Assembly: GCA_902795665.1 (NCBI GenBank)
Contig: CADBMA010000035.1
Span: 1 to 6,417 of the forward strand
Direction of reading: 5' to 3'
Origin: an uncultured Rhodospirillales bacterium
Lineage (GTDB): Bacteria; Pseudomonadota; Alphaproteobacteria; RF32; CAG-239
Length of the DNA: 6,417 bases
This document shows, piece by piece, positions 1 through 6,272 of this stretch. Below the pieces are notes generated by a model. It saw nothing but the letters and a program-made list of their open reading frames with translations, had not been told where the DNA came from and made no database searches. The stretch's first letter is position 1, and each line of letters starts with the position of its first letter. Both the position numbers and the translations under genes were made by a program.

Positions 1-389
1 ATACTGCGAGTTGCAGAGTTGCGCATACGGTCAATTTGTTCGTTAATTGCAGAATCTTTTTCAATATAGGTATCTGTTTTTGGGACATAGGCTTCAGGTT
101 GGTAATAATCGTAATATGATACAAAATATTCAACGTGATTATTGGGAAAAAACTCTTTCATTTCACTATAGAGCTGAGCTGCCAAAATTTTATTGGGAGC
201 CATAATCAGAGCCGGTCGCTGACAATGCTCGATAATTTTAGCCATGGTAAAAGTTTTGCCGGAGCCGGTAACACCAAGTAATACCTGATTGTGTAAATTT
301 TGCTCAATTCCGGTACAAAGCTCAGCAATAGCTTGAGGTTGATCGCCGGAAGGCTCGAACGGGCTGACAATTTTAAACGTATTACTCAT
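1..389 (-). CDS. uvrB: UvrABC system protein B (excinuclease subunit UvrB), N-terminal part only
   Basis: UvrB is the helicase-like, damage-verifying subunit of the UvrABC nucleotide excision repair complex; it is loaded by UvrA and then recruits UvrC for incision. The 129 codons present are unmistakable. An N-terminal stretch reads FEPSGDQPQAI (residues 11-21). The Walker A motif GVTGSGKT is at residues 39-46. The APNKILAAQLY segment of helicase motif Ia follows at about 64-74. The UvrB-specific beta-hairpin region YYDYYQPEAYVP is at 92-103. The rest of the gene (the family is about 670 aa) lies beyond the left edge. The ATG at 389-387 was chosen because it matches the family N-terminus and overlaps the stop of the upstream gene in ATGAGTAA. 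No Shine-Dalgarno is evident, so translation is probably coupled to that gene. I see no sign of decay. Identification is very secure. Confidence 0.97.
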   Translation of the reverse strand, partial: MSNTFKIVSPFEPSGDQPQAIAELCTGIEQNLHNQVLLGVTGSGKTFTMAKIIEHCQRPALIMAPNKILAAQLYSEMKEFFPNNHVEYFVSYYDYYQPEAYVPKTDTYIEKDSAINEQIDRMRNSATRS

Positions 390-885
390 CTTCGGTGTTA
401 AGTTCAATAACGACTGTTTCATCTTCGTCGTCAATGGCTGGCTCATCTACAATTTCGGGGCTTTGTTCTTCAGTGTCCTCGTTTTTTTCTTCAATGATTG
501 TTGTTTTTTCTTCATCTATAATTTCGTTTTCTTCTTCATTGTGCATTTCCGGAGACGGCTCTTCTTCAGGGTGATGTTGCAGGCTGGCTGCCAGCTCTTT
601 ATTTTGCTGCAATAGACGCAGTATATTCTGCTCTGCCTTTTGCAAAACTTGAATTTTTTCATTAATTTCATTTTGCAGGCTTATCAGTTCCGTCTCTTTT
701 GTCTCAAGAAAACGCTGGCGCTCTTCAAGCTTATTAAGCTCAATATCTAAATCGACCTTGGGAGCCTGTTGGATGTCTGTATTATACGCGAATGGTTGCC
801 AATAGTGTCCGACTCTTATAGCCGCCATGGTTAATAAGGATACAATCAGCGATACAAAGACCAGATATCTAAAAAAAACAGACAT
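382..885 (-). CDS. MotE-like flagellar membrane coiled-coil protein with acidic tail
   Basis: This 167-aa protein has one N-terminal membrane segment (about residues 6-23) followed by RVGHYW (24-29). A long charged heptad-like coiled coil covers about 44-100. The tail from about 107 to 167 is low complexity, and roughly half its residues are Glu or Asp. The membrane anchor, the RVGxxW-like motif and the coiled coil resemble alphaproteobacterial MotE-type proteins (COG3334), which are described as periplasmic chaperones for flagellar motor parts. Family members normally end in an MgtE-N-like helical domain; I cannot find one here, and the acidic tail occupies its place. The start ATG has a good AGGAG site (894-898) that overlaps the stop of the upstream DUF6468-type gene, and the 3' end overlaps uvrB by 8 nt. 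The gene position after fliM and DUF6468 supports the assignment more than the sequence alone. It could otherwise be an unrelated anchored coiled-coil protein. Confidence 0.6.
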   Translation of the reverse strand: MSVFFRYLVFVSLIVSLLTMAAIRVGHYWQPFAYNTDIQQAPKVDLDIELNKLEERQRFLETKETELISLQNEINEKIQVLQKAEQNILRLLQQNKELAASLQHHPEEEPSPEMHNEEENEIIDEEKTTIIEEKNEDTEEQSPEIVDEPAIDDEDETVVIELNTEDE

Positions 886-896
886 AAATTATTCTC

Positions 897-1328
897 CTAT
901 CTAATTGAACGCAGAGCCTTTAGAAGTTCTAACTCGGTTTCGGATTTTTCATTCGAAGCCGGTTGGTTGGAAAAGGAGGAATCTGCAAAAGAATATTTTT
1001 TTGTTTGTGCGTCTTTGACTGCCATATCCAGTCGTGCAACTGTTTTTTGAGCATTATCAGAAATGCTTAATAAGCTTTCTTTAATGCTTTTGGCGTCTTC
1101 AACGACATTTTGCAAGTCTTCTGCAGTATCTGCGGCAGCAGATTTTAGTCCGGCAACGGCGTTCTTTGCTTTGTCGGAAGCCTCATTTAACGATTGTGCC
1201 AAATTAAACATACTATCTTGATTTTTTCGTAAAACAGATAAGTTGTGGTTGAGGCGCCAGATGTAAATGATGGTCAACAGCAGCAGTGTAATTACAACTA
1301 TATCAATAACGAGTTCAAAACTAATCAT
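897..1328 (-). CDS. DUF6468-type membrane coiled-coil protein of the flagellar cluster
   Basis: The 143-aa product has a single N-terminal membrane helix (about residues 5-24). It is followed by the pattern LNxxLxxLRxxxxxM and a long Ala/Asp/Lys-rich helix (about 45-110), a polar linker, and a short C-terminal helix ending LLKALRSIR. Length, topology and the N-AxAxxAVAGLKxAA-like segment match DUF6468 proteins. These are small proteins of unknown function encoded next to fliM in many alphaproteobacteria (from memory). A GTG nine bases further upstream (1337) keeps the frame open. However, it overlaps the last G of the Shine-Dalgarno AAGGAG (1337-1342) and so cannot be the start; the ATG at 1328 sits 8 nt from that site. 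The start lies 2 nt beyond the fliM stop, with the ribosome site inside the fliM 3' end, so translation is likely coupled. A role in flagellar motor assembly is inferred from context only. Confidence 0.7.
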   Translation of the reverse strand: MISFELVIDIVVITLLLLTIIYIWRLNHNLSVLRKNQDSMFNLAQSLNEASDKAKNAVAGLKSAAADTAEDLQNVVEDAKSIKESLLSISDNAQKTVARLDMAVKDAQTKKYSFADSSFSNQPASNEKSETELELLKALRSIR

Positions 1329-1330
1329 TT

Positions 1331-2122
1331 TTAACACTCCTTTTGGGTTATTTTAACAGCGATTTTGTGAAATTGCTGTCCAAGTTTTCCACGCAGCAAT
1401 TTTTGTTTGCCGCACAGTATAGATATTTCATTATTTTTTTCAACAGATAAAGGGATTAAGGTTCCTTTTTTCCAGTTGGCTAAATCTTTTATTGATGTAG
1501 TGGTTTCAGCCATTATGGCAGTGAGTTCCAGAGGAAAAATATCGTTTAGCTCAGAAGTTTGAAAATTATGGGAGTTTTCCTCTTTTTTATAAATTGGATA
1601 TTGCAATAAGAACGTAGCTCCTGATGAGAGTGTAAAAGCCATTCCAGAAGCTGAAAATGGTTCAGGATTGTTTTCTAAAGTGACGCGGCAGGTACTGCTT
1701 TGCGGTGCAATTATAGGTAAAACAGCATAAGCAATTGTGTTGACAATATTCTGCAAGACAGAGACATTAGCAGAGGTTGCAAGAAAAAAATCTTCAGGCG
1801 ACAAGTTTTTGTTGCCGAGAGCCATATTTATGATACTTGCTGCGAAGTTTGCCGGTGTGATGATTTGTGCAGTCATGGCATCATAATGTACAACAAACTT
1901 AATTTGAGCCTCAGTCTGCAAAATTCCGTTTGGAACAATCTCTGCGTCAATTCTATATTTACGCAAGAGTTCTTGATTGATTGTAGTGGCTATTTTTTGC
2001 TGTTCTTCAGTATCTTTTGAGGACAAGAACAAAGATGTCAACGGTTTGTCGTCGGCATTTGTTTTTGAACTGAGCAGCATTGACAATTCTTCATTTGTTA
2101 AAAGTTTGGCATTTGAAAGCAT
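1331..2122 (-). CDS. fliM: FliM-like flagellar motor switch protein, short form
   Basis: FliM forms part of the cytoplasmic C-ring of the flagellar motor and binds CheY-P through an N-terminal peptide. The 263-aa product shows the expected three parts. LTNEELSMLLSS (residues 8-19) resembles the LSQxEIDALL CheY-binding motif. A middle CheC-like domain follows, recognisable from about 107 to 178 (LSPEDFF..., CRVTLENNPE, FLLQYPIYKKEE). The SpoA/FliN-like C-terminal domain spans about 195-262, with FPLELTAIMAETTTSIKDL, KKGTLIPL, LLRGKLG and IAVKIT. FliM is usually about 320-370 aa, so this one is shorter; the middle domain is trimmed and I see no GGxG motif. The ATG at 2122 places the N-terminal motif where FliM has it, though the ribosome site (GAG, 8-9 nt upstream) is weak. 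It is followed 2 nt later by the DUF6468-type gene. A second FliM copy or a FliM/FliN paralogue is possible; the SpoA call is firm. Confidence 0.75.
   Translation of the reverse strand: MLSNAKLLTNEELSMLLSSKTNADDKPLTSLFLSSKDTEEQQKIATTINQELLRKYRIDAEIVPNGILQTEAQIKFVVHYDAMTAQIITPANFAASIINMALGNKNLSPEDFFLATSANVSVLQNIVNTIAYAVLPIIAPQSSTCRVTLENNPEPFSASGMAFTLSSGATFLLQYPIYKKEENSHNFQTSELNDIFPLELTAIMAETTTSIKDLANWKKGTLIPLSVEKNNEISILCGKQKLLRGKLGQQFHKIAVKITQKEC
1337..1342 (-). promoter_or_regulatory. Ribosome binding site fixing the DUF6468-type gene start
   Basis: AAGGAG on the minus strand lies 8 nt before the ATG at 1328, inside the last codons of the fliM-like gene. It overlaps the in-frame GTG at 1337-1335 and so excludes that longer start. 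Confidence 0.8.
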
Positions 2123-2172
2123 CTGTTTTCTCGTATGTTTTTTTGTTAAATTAACAGGAATTTTCGGTTATA

Positions 2173-2200
2173 ACAATATTTATTTTTGTATTCTTAGCAA
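2173..2200 (-). promoter_or_regulatory. Possible promoter of the flagellar-uvrB operon
   Basis: On the minus strand TTGCTA (2200-2195) is followed after 16 bp by TATTGT (2178-2173), giving about four matches to each sigma70 box and a leader of roughly 45 nt before the fliM-like ATG. The match is modest in an AT-rich region, so it is only a candidate. Transcription could also enter from a site further upstream or use a flagellar sigma factor. Confidence 0.25.
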
Positions 2201-2216
2201 CAGCGTTATAAAACCC

Positions 2217-2244
2217 TTGTCAAAATCAGGTGATTTATTATAAT
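2217..2244 (+). promoter_or_regulatory. Sigma70-type promoter of the secreted-protein gene
   Basis: TTGTCA (2217-2222) and a perfect TATAAT (2239-2244) are separated by 16 bp, and lie 33 nt upstream of the plus-strand ATG at 2277. The start would be near 2251, giving a leader of about 26 nt that includes GGAG (2266-2269) 7 nt before the ATG. Confidence 0.65.
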
Positions 2245-2276
2245 ACTTTCATAAAGTTTTTTAACGGAGAATTATC

Positions 2277-3032
2277 ATGAATTATAAATTTTGGTTTGCG
2301 GTATTATGTGCAATGTTAGCACCGGCTTTTAGTATGGCTCAGATTAACTCTGGAGCAGCCTCGTTAGGACAGATGGATAATTCTTGGAAAAAAACAGAGG
2401 CAGAACAGAAAACGCAGCCGTTGCCGCAATTTGTTGATGCATCCGGACGCTTAGCCATGAAAACTATCTTTGAGGCAGAGCAGGTTTTTTGTTATGAAGT
2501 TTTCCCTCAAGACCCTGATTATAACGGATATACTTTGGAAGGTTTTCCGATCAGAGGATTTTGTGGGGTTTTGAATAAAGAAGTGCGCGATGTTATAAGC
2601 AAACATTTTTTTGCATTGCCGGAGGTTGTTGATTTTGAAGGTTCTGAAAACTGTGTTATGCAGCCAAAGATTATATTGCGGTTTGTCCACGGGGTTGACT
2701 ATGCCGATGTTTTGCTTTCTTCGCCATGTCATGCAGTTGCCATATTTTATGGGGGTGGTGTGAGCGCTTATAACTATAAACCAGGGGCAGAAGTAATTGA
2801 TACGATGCTTAATTCTCTCAAAGAGCGCCATCAAGATTTTGTTTCTCCGGCTTTGCTCAACCAAGTTTTACCGATAGGTGTAATCCGAAATGCAGAGCAG
2901 CGTAAAATGATCAGCAAAAATAATGAGCCAATACGCAAATGGGAAGTAAAAGCCAAAGAAAATGTGAAAAAACAAGAAGAAGAGCTTAAAAAGCAAAGCA
3001 CAGGCTGGAATAAGCTTAAATCTCGTATGTAA
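2277..3032 (+). CDS. Secreted hypothetical protein with four cysteines
   Basis: I do not recognise this 251-aa protein. The N-terminus is a clear Sec signal peptide: MNYK, a hydrophobic core, then AFSMA with probable cleavage after A21 (Ser at -3, Ala at -1). There is no lipobox. The mature part should be periplasmic or exported. A compact region (about 50-195) contains four cysteines, C72, C96, C126 and C151, enough for two disulfides, plus aromatic/Gly-rich stretches such as FPQDPDYNGYTLEGFPIRGFC and FYGGGVSAYNY. The C-terminal 50 residues (about 200-251) are Lys/Glu-rich and probably helical. The ATG has GGAG 7 nt upstream and a strong promoter, and the gene is followed directly by a terminator, so it is a single-gene unit. 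Neighbours (fliM divergent, lepA convergent) do not indicate a role. It is confidently coding; the function is unknown. Confidence 0.85.
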   Translation: MNYKFWFAVLCAMLAPAFSMAQINSGAASLGQMDNSWKKTEAEQKTQPLPQFVDASGRLAMKTIFEAEQVFCYEVFPQDPDYNGYTLEGFPIRGFCGVLNKEVRDVISKHFFALPEVVDFEGSENCVMQPKIILRFVHGVDYADVLLSSPCHAVAIFYGGGVSAYNYKPGAEVIDTMLNSLKERHQDFVSPALLNQVLPIGVIRNAEQRKMISKNNEPIRKWEVKAKENVKKQEEELKKQSTGWNKLKSRM

Positions 3033-3043
3033 AAGCAGTAAAT

Positions 3044-3070
3044 AAAAGGCTCTCTTTCGAGAGCTTTTTT
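3044..3070. terminator. Bidirectional intrinsic terminator between the secreted-protein gene and lepA
   Basis: A perfect 6-bp stem GCTCTC/GAGAGC (3049-3054 with 3059-3064) encloses a 4-nt loop. On the plus strand it is followed by six T (3065-3070). On the minus strand the loop reads GAAA, a GNRA tetraloop, and the stem is followed by C and TTTTATT. It therefore can end both convergent transcripts. The lepA stop codon (3071-3069) sits inside the plus-strand T-tract. Confidence 0.85.
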
Positions 3071-4874
3071 ATTGATCTCCAATTCGTAAGGCTTCAATAA
3101 ATGCAGATTGCGGAATTTCAACTTTTCCGAATTGACGCATGCGTTGTTTGCCTTTTTTCTGTTTATCCAAAAGTTTGCGCTTGCGGGTAATATCTCCGCC
3201 ATAACATTTTGCGGTCACATCTTTGCGCAGAGCAGATATGGTTTCGCGAGCGATAACTCTTCCGCCGATAGCGGCCTGAATTGGAATTTTGAACAAATGC
3301 CGTGGAATTAAATCTTTCAGGCGTTCGCAAATCTGTCTGCCGCGGGATTCTGCTTCTTGGCGGTGACATAAGAAGGCTAAAGCGTCGACGGGTTCTTCAT
3401 TGATTAAAATTTGCACTTTAACCAAATCAGAAACTTGATGCCCGATAATTTCATAGTCAAAGCTGGCATATCCACTGGTTATGGATTTTAAGCGATCATA
3501 GAAATCAAAAACAATTTCATTTAAGGGGAGTTTATAAACAGCCATTGCTCGACTGCCGACATAAGTTAATTCCTCTTGTTCGCCGCGCCGTTCATTGCAC
3601 AACTTTAAGACTGCGCCGAGGTATTCATCGGGAACTAAGATGGTTGCTTTTACCACCGGTTCTTCAATCGACTGGATAAGTGTCAAATCGGGCATATCTG
3701 CAGGGTTATGCAAAATAAGCTGTTTTCCGGAAGTTAAATTAAGATTATAAGCAACCGAAGGAGCGGTGGTAATTAAATCGAGATCGAATTCCCGCCCCAG
3801 ACGTTCTTGAATAATTTCCATATGCAACAGGCCCAAAAATCCGCAACGAAAGCCCAAACCTAATGCTGCAGAATTTTCGTTTTGGTATTCAATACTGGCA
3901 TCATTCAATTTTAATTTGGCGAGAGCATCTTTCAAATTTTCATATTGACTGCTATCTACCGGAAAAATAGAACAAAAAACAACCGGTACAGATGGTTTGA
4001 AACCCTGTAGTGCTTCGGCACAAGGATTGCGGTTGTCGGTAATGGTGTCACCGATATGGCAATCGCTGACACTTTTAATGCTTGCGGTAATAAATCCGAT
4101 TTCTCCGGGATAAAGGGCGTCAATATCTTGCATTTTGGGAGTAAATACGCCGACACGGTCAATTTGATAAATAGCATTATTTGACATCATGCGGATTTGC
4201 TGTTTTTTTCGAATTACACCATCATGGACACGCACCAAAATTATAACCCCCAGATAGCTATCATACCAGCTATCAATTAAGAGAGCTTTAAGAGGCGCAT
4301 CTTGATGGCCTTGTGGAGCAGGAAGCCGAGTTACGATTGCTTCTAGCAAATCAGGCACGCCAAGTCCGGTTTTTCCGGAAGTTTCGACGGCATCAGAGGC
4401 GTCAAGCCCGATTACATCTTCAATTTGTTGGCGAACTTTTTCAGGCTCTGCTGAGGGGAGGTCGACTTTGTTTAAGACCGGTATAATCTCGTGATTGTTG
4501 TTAATGGCAAGATATACATTGGCAAGGGTTTGCGCCTCAACACCTTGTGTGGCATCTACAACCAGCACAGATCCTTCGCACGAAGCCAAGGAGCGGCTTA
4601 CTTCATAAGAAAAGTCAACGTGTCCGGGGGTGTCCATTAAATTGAGCTGATAGTCTTTCCCATCTTTTGCACGGTAGTTCAATCGTACAGTTTGTGCTTT
4701 GATAGTGATGCCGCGCTCGCGTTCAATATCCATCGAATCGAGAACTTGTTCCTGCATCTCGCGAGCAGTAAGGCCGCCGCAGTATTCAATAAGCCGGTCA
4801 GCAAGCGTTGACTTGCCATGATCGATATGGGCGATAATTGCAAAATTTCTAATTGAACTTAATTCTTGAGCCAT
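3069..4874 (-). CDS. lepA: Elongation factor 4 (LepA GTPase)
   Basis: LepA/EF4 is a ribosome-associated translational GTPase, reported to back-translocate ribosomes and to assist initiation or small-subunit assembly. The 601-aa product has normal family length. The GTPase motifs are all present: G1 AHIDHGKST (residues 15-23), G2 RGITI (54-58), G3 DTPGH (81-85), G4 NKVD (135-138) and G5 SGKTG (166-170). Elongation-factor domains follow, with the conserved GFRCGFLGLLHMEI segment. The LepA-specific C-terminal domain includes CYGGDITRKRKLLDKQKKGK and ends KVEIPQSAFIEAL. The ATG at 4874 matches the family N-terminus and has AGGA (4880-4883) at 5 nt. The gene stands alone, divergent from the acetyltransferase and convergent with the secreted-protein gene. 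No lepB follows it, unlike the arrangement in enterobacteria. It is intact, and the identity is certain. Confidence 0.98.
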   Translation of the reverse strand: MAQELSSIRNFAIIAHIDHGKSTLADRLIEYCGGLTAREMQEQVLDSMDIERERGITIKAQTVRLNYRAKDGKDYQLNLMDTPGHVDFSYEVSRSLASCEGSVLVVDATQGVEAQTLANVYLAINNNHEIIPVLNKVDLPSAEPEKVRQQIEDVIGLDASDAVETSGKTGLGVPDLLEAIVTRLPAPQGHQDAPLKALLIDSWYDSYLGVIILVRVHDGVIRKKQQIRMMSNNAIYQIDRVGVFTPKMQDIDALYPGEIGFITASIKSVSDCHIGDTITDNRNPCAEALQGFKPSVPVVFCSIFPVDSSQYENLKDALAKLKLNDASIEYQNENSAALGLGFRCGFLGLLHMEIIQERLGREFDLDLITTAPSVAYNLNLTSGKQLILHNPADMPDLTLIQSIEEPVVKATILVPDEYLGAVLKLCNERRGEQEELTYVGSRAMAVYKLPLNEIVFDFYDRLKSITSGYASFDYEIIGHQVSDLVKVQILINEEPVDALAFLCHRQEAESRGRQICERLKDLIPRHLFKIPIQAAIGGRVIARETISALRKDVTAKCYGGDITRKRKLLDKQKKGKQRMRQFGKVEIPQSAFIEALRIGDQ

Positions 4875-4938
4875 TTTTATCCTGTTTCAAACGTTAATAG
4901 TACCTATTCTAAATAAAATAAAAAAATGCTTTAGGCAA

Positions 4939-4944
4939 TATAAT
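4939..4944 (+). promoter_or_regulatory. Candidate -10 box for the acetyltransferase gene
   Basis: A perfect TATAAT lies 57 nt before the ATG at 5002, but no convincing -35 box sits 16-18 bp upstream. An alternative in the same stretch is TTGATT (4946-4951), 17 bp, and TACACA (4969-4974) preceded by TG. The 127-bp divergent region (4875-5001) must also carry the lepA promoter; the best minus-strand pair I see, TTGCCT (4938-4933), 17 bp, TATTTA (4915-4910), is weak. Confidence 0.35.
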
Positions 4945-4983
4945 ATTGATTGTAAGAGCAAAATGTGGTACACAATAAATATA

Positions 4984-4994
4984 AAGGAGAGGAG
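4984..4994 (+). promoter_or_regulatory. Ribosome binding site fixing the acetyltransferase start
   Basis: AAGGAG (4984-4989) runs into a second GAGGAG (4989-4994), 7 nt before the ATG at 5002. An in-frame ATG at 4963 lies upstream of this site and has no ribosome site of its own, so the shorter start is preferred. Confidence 0.75.
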
Positions 4995-5001
4995 AAGCGC
5001 A

Positions 5002-5439
5002 ATGAAAAAAATGATAGATATTGATTTTGGCTCGGAGCGTTATGATGAATTGGTCGAATTGCGCTATAAAGTGCTGCTTGAACCTTTGGGGCTAAAATTT
5101 TTGGACAGTTATCGTGATAAAGAAATCGGATATGTTCATATAGGGTGCATTGAAAGCCTTGATGATAAATTGATAGGCGGTCTTATGATGGTGCCATTGA
5201 ATAACAATGAAATTCGTATGATGCAAGTTGCCGTAGATACAAAATATCAGCGCGAGGGTGTAGGCCACCAAATGGTGGCTTATGCGGAAGAGAGAGCAAA
5301 AGCTGCCGGATATTCAAAATTGATTATGTACGCAATGCTTTCGGTGGTACATTTTTATGAAACTCTGGGTTTTACTGCAGAAGGCGATATTTTTGAAGAA
5401 AAAGGCATAACTTTTGTAAAAATGGTCAAAAATATTTGA
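5002..5439 (+). CDS. GNAT-family N-acetyltransferase
   Basis: The 145-aa product should transfer an acetyl group from acetyl-CoA to an amine; the substrate is not evident. The acetyl-CoA pyrophosphate-binding signature appears as QREGVG (residues 83-88), preceded by the usual strand MMQVAVDTKYQ and followed by a helix with AEERAKAAGY. The C-terminal FYETLGFTAEGDIFEEKGITFVKM (118-141) is the typical end of the fold, with the Tyr of FYETLGF at the usual catalytic-acid position. The N-terminus (LRYKVLLEPLGL, about 20-31) resembles GNATs that begin with an LRxxVLRxPLG motif. Length is normal for a single-domain GNAT. The start at 5002 is set by a strong ribosome site. The gene is divergent from lepA, and its stop is 11 nt before the start of the 262-aa gene, so the two probably share a transcript. 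The family call is secure, the specificity is not. Confidence 0.9.
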   Translation: MKKMIDIDFGSERYDELVELRYKVLLEPLGLKFLDSYRDKEIGYVHIGCIESLDDKLIGGLMMVPLNNNEIRMMQVAVDTKYQREGVGHQMVAYAEERAKAAGYSKLIMYAMLSVVHFYETLGFTAEGDIFEEKGITFVKMVKNI

Positions 5440-5450
5440 GAGGAAAAAGT

Positions 5451-6239
5451 ATGGCGGAAGATTCTTTTCAACAATATAAGAGCGAAATGCGCGAATATTT
5501 GGTGCAATATAGAAAGGAATGTAAAGGAGACGTTCAGGCAGAAGATGTAACTACAGACAAAAGAGATATAGTTACACTGTTGGATAATATGCGGCGCACA
5601 TTTCCGAAAAATCCTGCACCAGATGATAGAATTGCGATGTGTTATGCCTATTTTCATCGCTCTTTTTTGATGATGGAGGAGCCATATTATCAAGAGTGGC
5701 GTGATCAGGCCAAAAAATATATTCGTGATGTTCCCGCCGAAAAATATGATAATAATCTTCTTTTTGCTATGTCTGTATTGGATAGAACCAAACATCATGG
5801 CTCAACGGTAAACAATTTGGAGTATGCTGAAAAAGCCGTCAGGAAAATGACCATTCAAGGGCGAAAAAACGAAAAAACTCAAGCTTATGTTAGTAATATG
5901 GCCAAGGAACATTATGATTTTCAGATTAAAGAAATTGATAAAAACTCTCATCCTCAAAACAATGAAGAATATCAAAAACAGCTCCGTCGGTTTGAACGTG
6001 CGGTTGATACATTAGTAAAAATTCCTCATACATTACGATATGCGGAGATGAATAAACTTCTACCCAAAATAAAGGAATGTTATTATATGACAGAGGCGGG
6101 CAGAATAGCGTTTGATGGAGGACGGGGAGAAAAAGGAAAATGGGCCAAGGTGCGGCATCGAGTCTATGCAAGTATGCCGGCTGCGGTGAAAGCTAATATT
6201 AAGGCAAACCGCCAAAGAAACAGTTATGCGTATAAATAA
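5451..6239 (+). CDS. Hypothetical charged helical protein downstream of the GNAT gene
   Basis: I do not recognise this 262-aa protein. It has no signal peptide or membrane segment and is rich in Lys, Arg, Glu, Asp and Tyr, with mostly helical patterning (for example 39-50, 60-76, 123-135, 172-190). The last 45 residues are strongly basic (GEKGKWAKVRHRVYA, then VKANIKANRQR), which might bind nucleic acid or another acidic partner. There are three cysteines (24, 64, 210) with no metal-binding spacing. ATG 5451 is preceded by AGAGGA (5439-5444) at 6 nt. A TTG at 5436 extends the frame by five codons but overlaps the GNAT stop and is not needed. The close spacing suggests co-expression with the acetyltransferase. 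It is very likely coding because it stays open for the whole length with a proper ribosome site. No function is assigned. Confidence 0.8.
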   Translation: MAEDSFQQYKSEMREYLVQYRKECKGDVQAEDVTTDKRDIVTLLDNMRRTFPKNPAPDDRIAMCYAYFHRSFLMMEEPYYQEWRDQAKKYIRDVPAEKYDNNLLFAMSVLDRTKHHGSTVNNLEYAEKAVRKMTIQGRKNEKTQAYVSNMAKEHYDFQIKEIDKNSHPQNNEEYQKQLRRFERAVDTLVKIPHTLRYAEMNKLLPKIKECYYMTEAGRIAFDGGRGEKGKWAKVRHRVYASMPAAVKANIKANRQRNSYAYK

Positions 6240-6243
6240 AAGT

Positions 6244-6272
6244 TTGACAAAGAACATAACTGAGAATACAAT
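6244..6272 (+). promoter_or_regulatory. Near-consensus sigma70-type promoter before the small membrane-protein ORF
   Basis: A perfect TTGACA (6244-6249), a 17-bp spacer and TACAAT (6267-6272) give 11 of 12 consensus bases. It starts 5 nt after the stop of the 262-aa gene. Transcription would begin near 6279, about 28 nt before the ATG at 6307. Confidence 0.75.

Noticed and set aside
2201..2222. A GG-N10-GC pattern on the minus strand upstream of the fliM-like gene, as in sigma54 promoters of flagellar genes
   Set aside because: Only the GG, GC and one flanking base fit; the rest of TGGCAC-N5-TTGC does not match, so it is no better than chance in this sequence.
1977..2243. Plus-strand open frame of 88 codons running through the start of the fliM-like gene
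   Set aside because: It is antisense to a gene with clear FliM features, has odd Cys/Phe-rich composition and ends within the promoter of the next gene.
2451..3311. Open frames of about 65-137 codons opposite the secreted-protein gene and over the end of lepA
   Set aside because: They overlap well-supported genes, lack ribosome sites and show no recognisable protein pattern, so they are shadows.
4963..5001. A 13-residue N-terminal extension of the acetyltransferase from ATG 4963
   Set aside because: It would place the strong AAGGAGAGGAG site inside the coding region and has no ribosome site of its own; the GNAT fold begins after the later ATG.
5355..6257. Minus-strand open frames opposite the GNAT and 262-aa genes
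   Set aside because: Their His/Ile/Phe-rich translations are typical of the reverse strand of AT-rich coding sequence, and no start signals are visible.
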